From Apostichopus parvimensis (Eukaryota > Echinodermata > Holothuroidea > Aspidochirotida > Stichopodidae): a stretch of DNA of 25,946 nucleotides. Positions 25,001 to 25,946 of the stretch are shown piece by piece. Position 1 is the first letter of the stretch. Each line of letters begins with the position of its first letter. The position numbers and the translations under genes are program-made. The stretch lies in contig KN885309.1 of assembly GCA_000934455.1 (NCBI GenBank), forward strand, positions 14,237 to 40,182, read 5' to 3'. Below the pieces are notes generated by a model. The model had not been told where the DNA came from and made no database searches. It saw only the letters and a program-made list of their open reading frames with translations.

Positions 25001-25275
25001 TTTTACTACGATGGCATTACTAACTGGACCAGATCCCTCTGAAGTAGATGCTGCCACCATAAATGAATATTCAGTGAATGGAATGAGCTCCACCAGAACC
25101 ACTCCCTCTGATTCTGTAGTTCCCTCTGTTATAGTTGTATTATACTGCAAGAGCTGGTACGAGTAGTTTGTGATAACACCATTCTGAGATTCACAGGGTG
25201 GTGGATCCCAATAAAATGTTAATTCAGTGGTCGAGCTCCCATTTTGTACAACATTTGTCGGTGGATCAGAAGGGT
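3930..25275 (-). CDS. Receptor-type protein tyrosine phosphatase, 24 exons, 5' partial
   Basis: A single-pass membrane receptor of the RPTP superfamily, whose members couple extracellular adhesion-type domains to dephosphorylation of cytoplasmic phosphotyrosine. Numbering the visible residues from the first partial codon: FN3 domain 1-96, a second FN3 97-203, a membrane-proximal region 204-335 with the R2A/R2B-like motif [17 protein letters not shown], a transmembrane helix about 337-361 followed by the stop-transfer run RWYLRRKK, a tyrosine-rich juxtamembrane segment to about 548, D1 about 549-800, and D2 about 816-1070. All 23 introns have GT-AG ends and the phases match throughout. D1 lacks key catalytic residues (KNRY lost, WPE at 698-700, Ala738 in place of the P-loop Arg). 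D2 keeps KNRY (841-844), Cys1009 and Arg1015 but has WSQ (978-980). The intact frame argues for a functional protein, probably a pseudophosphatase. The signal peptide and more distal ectodomain lie beyond the window. The exact orthologue is not assigned. Confidence 0.93.
4180..4400. repeat. AT-rich short tandem repeat in the last intron
   Basis: Imperfect 25-30-base repeats around AATCACACAGCTTCACAATA and AAGTGGGAATCACACAGC fill much of the intron between the last two exons (4008-4454). Unlike other arrays in this gene, I could not derive the unit from a neighbouring exon edge. Nothing else was seen in this intron. Confidence 0.6.
4455..4590 (-). CDS. RPTP exon 23: D2 P-loop CMDGASR
   Basis: 136 bases, phase 2 to 0. 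With the previous exon it reads [13 protein letters not shown], an intact CX5R P-loop. It goes on with [19 protein letters not shown] and NPHVMKSL. The acceptor is cttccaag and the donor ATTG|GTATGT. Confidence 0.93.
4591..4893 (-). other. Intron 22, no further feature
   Basis: 303-base AT-rich intron between the VHC exon and the DGASR exon, with normal GTAAGT donor and a T-rich acceptor tract. Nothing else is visible. Confidence 0.8.
4894..5027 (-). CDS. RPTP exon 22: D2 WSQ loop and catalytic-position Cys
   Basis: 134 bases, phase 0 to 2, encoding [20 protein letters not shown], then [11 protein letters not shown] and TIVVHC. The WPD loop reads WSQ, so no general acid is present. VHC supplies the P-loop Cys. 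The acceptor is ctccacag and the donor GCAT|GTAAGT. Confidence 0.93.
5028..5451 (-). other. Intron 21, no further feature
   Basis: 424-base AT-rich intron between exons 21 and 22. No repeat or coding signal recognised. Confidence 0.8.
5452..5583 (-). CDS. RPTP exon 21: D2 YW strand region
   Basis: 132 bases, phase 0-0, encoding [20 protein letters not shown] followed by [10 protein letters not shown] and [16 protein letters not shown] replaces the usual QYWP; the strands that follow fit the D2 fold. The acceptor is ctttacag and the donor TAAG|GTAAAG. Confidence 0.9.
5672..5830 (-). repeat. Diverged copy of exon 20 3' half plus donor (159-bp duplication)
   Basis: This block repeats 5831-5990 at an offset of 159 bases. 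It contains the last ~72 bases of exon 20 (TTTCTGG...GATTATGACTGTGCT...CAAATGGATG) together with the first ~85 bases of the following intron (GCTAG, TAAATGT, CAGCCTG stretches). In the copy the donor has become GATGAG|TTAAGTA, losing the GT, and a one-base deletion breaks the frame. It is therefore a dead exon-edge copy lying in intron 20, just 3' of the real exon. Confidence 0.88.
5915..6049 (-). CDS. RPTP exon 20: D2 MTQ and FWRMV motifs
   Basis: 135 bases, phase 0-0, encoding [18 protein letters not shown], then [20 protein letters not shown]. It matches FI.TQ.P...T..DFWRMV...C..IV.L. The acceptor is acttcttag and the donor CGAG|GTAACT. A diverged copy of its 3' half, with a broken donor, lies just downstream. 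Confidence 0.93.
6308..6387 (-). CDS. RPTP exon 19: D2 YDFSRA and DYINAA
   Basis: 80 bases, phase 1 to 0. Encodes (Y)[13 protein letters not shown] and [11 protein letters not shown], equivalent to YDHSRV...DYINANYI. The acceptor is attttcag and the donor TAAT|GTAAGT. Confidence 0.92.
6388..6849 (-). other. Intron 18, proximal part: poly-C tract and C-rich stretch
   Basis: Contains a run of about 13 C at roughly 6665-6678 followed by CCACCC-rich sequence to about 6755, resembling the C-rich parts of dispersed repeats elsewhere in the window. No coding signal. Confidence 0.6.
6850..7096 (-). mobile_element. tRNA-derived SINE-like element
   Basis: Read on the minus strand, the head (about 7096-7025) looks like a tRNA gene: GTTAGCTAAGTGGTTAACAC fits an A box, and AGTTCAAGTC fits a B box 30-odd bases later. 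It is followed by a non-tRNA body (about 7020-6890) with GCTTGCGGCTTTGATAAGCC and GAGGCGAGTTCC, and ends in a simple CATA-type tail (ACATACATACCTACC near 6860). This head-body-tail layout is that of a tRNA-derived SINE. No target-site duplication was confirmed, and a functional tRNA is unlikely because the anticodon stem pairs poorly. Confidence 0.6.
7097..7746 (-). other. Intron 18, distal part, nothing recognised
   Basis: AT-rich with one C-rich patch at about 7600-7640. A 100-codon plus-strand frame at 7491-7793 crosses exon 18 on the opposite strand and has no recognisable domain. Confidence 0.6.
7747..7846 (-). CDS. RPTP exon 18: D2 start with intact KNRY
   Basis: 100 bases, phase 0 to 1, encoding [11 protein letters not shown] and [13 protein letters not shown]. 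Unlike D1, the pTyr-loop KNRY is kept. The acceptor is tctgcag and the donor CCAT|GTGAGT. Confidence 0.92.
7847..8242 (-). other. Intron 17, nothing recognised
   Basis: 396-base AT-rich intron, with a short ATC-type repeat (ATCATCATCATCATC) near 8150. Confidence 0.7.
8243..8350 (-). CDS. RPTP exon 17: D1 end and D1-D2 linker
   Basis: 108 bases, phase 0-0, encoding [15 protein letters not shown] (consensus EQY.FIHDALLE) and a charged linker ending [11 protein letters not shown]. The Q-loop is altered (ENEVQ in place of QT..Q) but its second Gln remains. The acceptor is gattctag and the donor TAAG|GTGAGG. Confidence 0.92.
8351..8947 (-). other. Intron 16, nothing recognised
   Basis: 597-base AT-rich intron. 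The 62-codon plus-strand frame at 8430-8618 shows no domain and no splice context. Confidence 0.7.
8948..9089 (-). CDS. RPTP exon 16: D1 P-loop with Arg replaced by Ala
   Basis: 142 bases, phase 2 to 0. Joined to the previous exon it reads [19 protein letters not shown], where the consensus is HCSAGVGRTGTF. The phosphate-binding Arg of CX5R is therefore Ala (codon GCT). It continues with [17 protein letters not shown] and [13 protein letters not shown]. The acceptor is gtctttcag and the donor TGAG|GTAACT. Its 5' edge and acceptor are the parent of the tandem array at about 9.77-10.67 kb. Confidence 0.94.
9090..9772 (-). other. Intron 15, part next to exon 16
   Basis: AT-rich unique-looking sequence between the true acceptor of exon 16 and its tandem copies. 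No coding signal. Confidence 0.6.
9773..10672 (-). repeat. Tandem array of exon 16 acceptor edge (six copies plus a fragment)
   Basis: Six units, period 141 (141, 141, 146, 141, 143), anchored by GTACCTGTAG at 9838, 9979, 10120, 10266, 10407 and 10550, with a partial seventh near 10610-10672. On the minus strand each contains GTCTTTTAG|TAATAGAGTTGGTGCTAC...TTCATTGCTCTATATTGTCTTATGG, the diverged 5' ~90 bases of exon 16 with its acceptor, followed by GACAGCAAGAAGACC. Most copies keep the AG; the first has ATT there. A deletion brings GGTGACTAAGG, so use of a copy would meet a stop or frameshift. All copies carry GCT (Ala) at the P-loop Arg position, so they arose after that substitution or were homogenised with it. 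Confidence 0.93.
10823..10971 (-). CDS. RPTP exon 15: D1 WPE loop and P-loop cysteine
   Basis: 149 bases, phase 0 to 2. Encodes [20 protein letters not shown], then [12 protein letters not shown] and LLVHC. The general-acid loop reads WPE in place of WPD, as in many low-activity D2 domains. VHC is the start of the active-site loop, continued as N-N-G in the next exon. The acceptor is ctaacag and the donor GCAA|GTAAAT. Confidence 0.94.
11232..11360 (-). CDS. RPTP exon 14: D1 QYWP region
   Basis: 129 bases, phase 0-0, encoding [20 protein letters not shown], then TLIWYKSS and [16 protein letters not shown] and the following beta strands are canonical for D1. The residues before QYWP normally hold the E-loop Glu and KC; they are absent. 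The acceptor is gactag and the donor CAAG|GTACGC. Confidence 0.93.
11361..11804 (-). other. Intron 13, nothing recognised
   Basis: 444-base AT-rich intron with no repeat or coding signal recognised. Confidence 0.75.
11805..11890 (-). CDS. RPTP exon 13: D1 FW.MVW motif
   Basis: 86 bases, phase 1 to 0, encoding [18 protein letters not shown] then [11 protein letters not shown]. It matches T..DFWRMVWE...IVMLT of canonical PTPs. The following E-loop (EKGR.KC) is shortened at the junction with the next exon. The acceptor is tttatag and the donor AAAG|GTAATT. Confidence 0.93.
12186..12219 (-). CDS. RPTP exon 12: 34-base D1 microexon (FIASQG)
   Basis: Phase 0 to 1, encoding [11 protein letters not shown] plus a split Gly or Asp codon. 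It corresponds to the FIATQGP motif of PTP domains. The acceptor is ttttag and the donor CAAG|GTATGT. Phase and motif order place it firmly despite its size. Confidence 0.9.
12220..12610 (-). other. Intron 11, distal part
   Basis: AT-rich, nothing recognised before the C-rich dispersed repeat that follows. Confidence 0.65.
12668..13060. repeat. C-rich dispersed repeat-like block in intron 11
   Basis: Stands out from the AT-rich intron by C-rich runs (CTCCCTCCCCACTTCC, CATCCTCATCCCAACACC) and contains GCAATGCACCATTTGATGT, closely matched by GCAAAATGCACCATTTGACCT at about 20908. Shared wording and composition suggest two members of one dispersed element. The ends are approximate. Confidence 0.45.
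13061..14042 (-). other. Intron 11, proximal part, nothing recognised
   Basis: AT-rich. A 64-codon minus frame (13811-14005) ends just short of exon 11 and has no domain; it is chance open sequence with a poly-A run. Confidence 0.65.
14043..14119 (-). CDS. RPTP exon 11: D1 YDHSRV and INANYI motifs
   Basis: 77 bases, phase 1 to 0. Encodes (Y)[18 protein letters not shown] followed by INANYIK, the conserved PTP core (YDHSRV...DYINANYI). The acceptor is ccctacag and the donor CAAA|GTAAGA. Confidence 0.94.
14120..14649 (-). other. Intron 10, nothing recognised
   Basis: 530-base AT-rich intron between the D1 exons carrying ENQDSG and YDHSRV. No coding signal for a missing KNRY exon was seen. Confidence 0.7.
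14650..14728 (-). CDS. RPTP exon 10: D1 start, pTyr-loop KNRY missing
   Basis: 79 bases, phase 0 to 1. Encodes [20 protein letters not shown] and then DSGILP, joining to YDHSRVKL. In canonical RPTP D1 this place holds N..KNRY.NILPYDHSRV; here the KNRY tetrad that grips phosphotyrosine is replaced by a shorter ENQDSG. The acceptor is ttcacag and the donor CCTT|GTAAGT. Confidence 0.92.
15010..15145. repeat. GC-rich insertion-like block in intron 9
   Basis: A locally GC-rich stretch (GGTCGGAATGACCCAGCGGC, GGGGTCCAGGGG, GGTGGGGTCCAG) unlike its surroundings, directly beside the end of the 62-bp array. GGGGTCCAG occurs twice. It looks like a dispersed-element fragment; family not recognised. Confidence 0.4.
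15157..15665 (-). repeat. Tandem array of exon 9 donor edge (eight copies)
   Basis: Eight units with a 62-bp period (66 twice), with donor positions at 15157, 15219, 15281, 15343, 15405, 15467, 15533 and 15595, leading up to the real donor at 15661-15666. On the minus strand each reads ATCACAGATGAGTTTAAG|GTAAGC and then TACTGCTCTATCATGGATGA and CCTAGGTGTTTTGAT: the last ~20 bases of exon 9, its splice donor, and ~40 bases of intron. Five copies keep GTAAGC, two read GCAAGC, and one reads GGAAGG. The ITDEF coding text is still readable in several. The period is not a multiple of three. Confidence 0.95.
15666..16180 (-). CDS. RPTP exon 9: long acidic tyrosine-rich juxtamembrane segment
   Basis: 515 bases, phase 1 to 0, the longest exon seen. 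The first ~125 residues are acidic and low in hydrophobics, with tyrosines in [28 protein letters not shown] and CYEELP. The last ~45 residues ([13 protein letters not shown] and DTITDEFM) match the helical lead-in to D1 of RPTPs. The acceptor is tacacag and the donor TATG|GTAAGC. The last ~20 bases plus the donor are the parent of eight tandem intronic copies. Confidence 0.93.
16325..16862. repeat. Minisatellite, about nine copies of a 50-64-bp unit
   Basis: Imperfect units around TGTACTAATGTCAGCCATAG, then TATCACATATATAGAAG and ACACTGTTATCA. GTCAG(C/T)CATA-type anchors recur at about 16377, 16427, 16483, 16542, 16596, 16644, 16708, 16761 and 16813. It lies in intron 8, about 145 bases 5' of exon 9. 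I could not match the unit to any exon edge. Confidence 0.85.
16863..17356 (-). other. Intron 8, upstream part, nothing recognised
   Basis: AT-rich sequence between the stop-transfer microexon and the minisatellite. No coding signal. Confidence 0.65.
17357..17397 (-). CDS. RPTP exon 8: 41-base stop-transfer microexon
   Basis: Encodes W(split)[13 protein letters not shown], the basic cytoplasmic anchor directly after the helix. Phase 2 to 1, so skipping it would shift the frame. The acceptor is tgtttag and the donor GCAG|GTAAAG. Confidence 0.9.
17398..17853 (-). other. Intron 7, nothing recognised
   Basis: 456-base AT-rich intron between the helix exon and the stop-transfer microexon. Confidence 0.75.
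17854..17935 (-). CDS. RPTP exon 7: transmembrane helix
   Basis: 82 bases, phase 1 to 2. It encodes a continuous hydrophobic stretch ([16 protein letters not shown], then TIVICIIVF) of about 25 residues, followed by Arg: a single-pass helix. The acceptor is tcttcag and the donor GATG|GTAAGT. Confidence 0.93.
18141..18201 (-). CDS. RPTP exon 6: ectodomain stalk before the membrane
   Basis: 61 bases, phase 0 to 1, encoding [20 protein letters not shown], the stalk just outside the membrane. The acceptor is ttttctag and the donor AACG|GTAAAT. Phases match the exons on both sides. Confidence 0.9.
18202..18660 (-). other. Intron 5, distal part, nothing recognised
   Basis: AT-rich with a mild C-rich patch near 18535-18660; no coding signal. 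Confidence 0.6.
18672..18741 (-). repeat. Single diverged copy of exon 5 donor edge
   Basis: Matches 18934-19003 at an offset of 262 bases. On the minus strand it reads CAAGAGTACCAGCTGTTCC and GGAACTGGC...AAGTTGGACAA|GTGGGCATATC, compared with exon 5 CAAGAATACCAGGTGTTC...GTTGGACAA|GTGAGCATATC. It keeps the GT donor, has one base fewer before it (frameshift), and contains ~20 bases of the following intron. It lies in intron 5, 3' of the true exon. Confidence 0.85.
18768..18905. repeat. 26-bp C-rich minisatellite
   Basis: About five copies of ATTAATC(C/T)C(T/C)A(T/C)(C/T)CATCCACC with a period near 25-26, filling the gap between the exon 5 edge copy and the true exon 5 donor. Confidence 0.75.
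18957..19197 (-). CDS. RPTP exon 5: membrane-proximal module core
   Basis: 241 bases, phase 2 to 0. It encodes [18 protein letters not shown] and [17 protein letters not shown], then [14 protein letters not shown]. The GD.K.Y...YN.PL pattern is a hallmark of RPTP membrane-proximal regions (family knowledge). The donor is ACAA|GTGAGC, chosen because it joins in frame to the next exon. A partial copy of its 3' edge and donor lies 262 bases downstream in the intron. Confidence 0.92.
19198..20688 (-). other. Intron 4, proximal part, nothing recognised
   Basis: AT-rich. Short frames at 19786-19989 and 20016-20210 show no domain and no splice context consistent with neighbours. Confidence 0.6.
20689..21300. 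repeat. Dispersed repeat with a 260-bp internal period
   Basis: Two degenerate units 260 bases apart share ACCATTTGAC (20918 and 21178), T(A/T)TAAAAGT, a GAGGATCCCC/GAGTGGACCCC stretch, ATAGG, GACTTCAATAACCCCAG/GCTTCAGTGACCCCAG, and (T/C)ATTTGCC/CAGTTGCC. A related block is at about 12.81 kb. Composition differs from the surrounding intron. Family not recognised. Confidence 0.55.
21477..21570 (-). CDS. RPTP exon 4: start of membrane-proximal ectodomain
   Basis: 94 bases, phase 1 to 2. It encodes LVPPFIPST followed by [14 protein letters not shown]. Together with the next exon this forms the degenerate FN3-like membrane-proximal module of R2A/R2B-type receptors. The acceptor is ttatag and the donor CCTC|GTAAGT. 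Confidence 0.88.
21571..22215 (-). other. Intron 3, nothing recognised
   Basis: 645-base AT-rich intron with no repeat or coding signal recognised. Confidence 0.7.
22216..22429 (-). CDS. RPTP exon 3: second half of second FN3
   Basis: 214 bases, phase 0 to 1. It encodes LQYRPI, then the FN3 hydrophobic-tyrosine motif [18 protein letters not shown] and SAGEGEVV. The acceptor region has two AGs six bases apart (CCAG|CTGCAG|TAC), so a form lacking Leu-Gln is possible without a frame change. The donor is ACAG|GTAATC. Confidence 0.92.
22430..23286 (-). other. Intron 2, splits the second FN3
   Basis: 857-base AT-rich intron. Open frames on both strands here carry no domain. Phase 0, as expected between the two FN3 halves. 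Confidence 0.7.
23287..23393 (-). CDS. RPTP exon 2: first half of second FN3
   Basis: 107 bases, entering in phase 1 and leaving in phase 0. It opens with [10 protein letters not shown] and carries the FN3 tryptophan strand MTLEWDKP, ending ELIINYQ. The acceptor is tttgtag and the donor CCAG|GTAACA. Splitting an FN3 after the C strand is common in RPTP genes. Confidence 0.92.
23394..24371 (-). other. Intron 1, distal part, nothing recognised
   Basis: AT-rich; a 77-codon minus frame at 23571-23804 has no recognisable domain and no fitting splice sites. Confidence 0.65.
24372..24987 (-). repeat. Tandem array of FN3-exon donor edge (five copies, 108 bp)
   Basis: TACTCACCATCCTCT-type anchors at 24443, 24551, 24659, 24767 and 24873 precede the real one at 24981; spacing is 108 except one 106. 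On the minus strand each unit holds GAATATTCATTTATAG..., GGTCCAGCTAGTGATGCCATC and GAGGAT(G/A)|GTGAGTAC: the last ~85 bases of the first FN3 exon, its donor, and ~20 bases of intron. The copies still read E-Y-S-F-I-V, GPASDAI and GED where the exon reads EYSFMV, GPVSNAI and EED, but with an in-frame TAG after IV. All five keep GTGAGT. 108 equals 36 codons. Confidence 0.95.
24988..25275 (-). CDS. RPTP exon 1 of window: complete FN3 domain
   Basis: This exon (288 bases, phase 1-1) encodes a whole fibronectin III module: DPPTNV at the start, the tryptophan strand [17 protein letters not shown], and the closing [16 protein letters not shown] ahead of AIVVKTEED. It contains N-glycosylation sequons NYS and NTT. 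The acceptor is tctacag and the donor GATG|GTGAGT. Symmetric phase 1-1 is typical of shuffled FN3 modules. Reading through the donor adds EYNWCPE and then a stop. Its 3' edge is the parent of the tandem array that follows in the intron. Confidence 0.92.
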
Positions 25276-25946
25276 CTGTAGATATAAAGCTTTGTGTCAA
25301 TTTGATGAACACACAGATCCCTCCAAACATTACAATTGGTTTGTGAGAGGGATAGCACAGAAACAACAAGATTGGTTCCGGTAATACAAGCACATATTGA
25401 AACATTTCAAAATAAGAATTAAGATCAGTACAATTGAGTTTTAGTATTGAATCAAGTCAATAAGATTTCCGTCTAAGGTTTTAAGAAGTACAATTTTAAT
25501 TTCCAAATGAACAAAATATTCTTGAGATCAAAGTTGTCCATTATTTTTCATTCATTCTTGTCCCCTTCACACTTCCAAATTTGGAGAATTATTTACTGCA
25601 TTAAACTGAATAAAGTATCTCAGTAGAAGAATTGCAGCCAATCAGTAATAGCAATTCTAGCAATTTGTGGACAACTACCCTAAACTAAATTGACCCATAA
25701 ATTTGCCATTTAAGCACAGCCAATTTGCACAAGTATAAGGTCAATTCCGTGGTGACTCGCGTGACATTTTTACTAACATTCCTCTCTATTTGATATCTTT
25801 AAACAAATAAAGAAATTACCTGGGAGAAAGGCATTCATGTAGTCAGTGAAGGTACACCTTAATGCTTACAACAGTAGAGAAAAAATATTTATACCTCAAG
25901 TATTGGGGGTGAAATTGGCGAAAAACTAAACGTGACTCGCGTGACA
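25276..25946 (-). other. Intron upstream of the first FN3 exon
   Basis: AT-rich. A 15-mer (GTGACTCGCGTGACA) is present at 25752-25766 and again at 25932-25946. No exon is firmly supported; a weak exon-like stretch near 25825-25869 was rejected. Confidence 0.6.

Noticed and set aside
24440..25166. Plus-strand open frames with repeated protein text ([19 protein letters not shown])
   Set aside because: They are the antisense reading of the 108-bp exon-edge array and of FN3 exon 1. Their repetition comes from the array, not from a coding repeat protein.
25825..25869. Possible 45-base exon upstream (reads TFTDYMNAFLP before a GTAATT donor)
   Set aside because: The phase would fit the next exon, but the acceptor is weak, the peptide matches no FN3 pattern, and it is very short.

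Overview
This is animal nuclear DNA: AT-rich, with short exons separated by longer introns full of simple and tandem repeats. It is most likely from a marine invertebrate, perhaps an echinoderm or other deuterostome; the sequence alone does not fix the species. Nothing bacterial or organellar was seen.

Almost the whole window (about 3.9-25.3 kb) is the 3' two-thirds of one minus-strand gene for a receptor-type protein tyrosine phosphatase. I reconstructed 24 consecutive coding exons by hand. Every junction has GT/AG ends and every reading-frame phase agrees with the next exon, giving 1,079 complete codons with no premature stop before the TAG at 3930-3932. In order they encode two fibronectin type III domains, a membrane-proximal region like that of R2A/R2B receptor phosphatases, one transmembrane helix, a long acidic tyrosine-rich juxtamembrane segment, and two phosphatase domains (D1, D2). 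The 5' end of the gene lies beyond 25946. D1, normally the active domain, has lost its pTyr-loop KNRY, carries WPE in place of WPD, and has Ala in place of the catalytic Arg of the CX5R loop. D2 keeps KNRY and CX5R but has WSQ in place of WPD. The protein therefore looks like an intact but catalytically impaired pseudophosphatase receptor.

The most unusual signal is in the introns. In five introns of this gene, a block made of one exon edge plus its splice site has been duplicated on the intron side: five extra donor copies after the first FN3 exon (108-bp period), eight donor copies after the juxtamembrane exon (62-bp period), six and a part acceptor copies before the D1 P-loop exon (about 141-bp period), and single copies beside a D2 exon and a membrane-proximal exon. 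The copies are diverged, mostly frame-broken or stop-containing, yet many keep the GT or AG.

At the left, 0.2-1.1 kb on the plus strand holds a frameshifted copy of a multicopy, transposon-associated PIN-like gene, followed by an octamer tandem array. Other repeats include a tRNA-derived SINE-like element, a 55-bp-type minisatellite, a 26-bp minisatellite, dispersed C-rich repeats, and a 15-mer repeated at the right edge.
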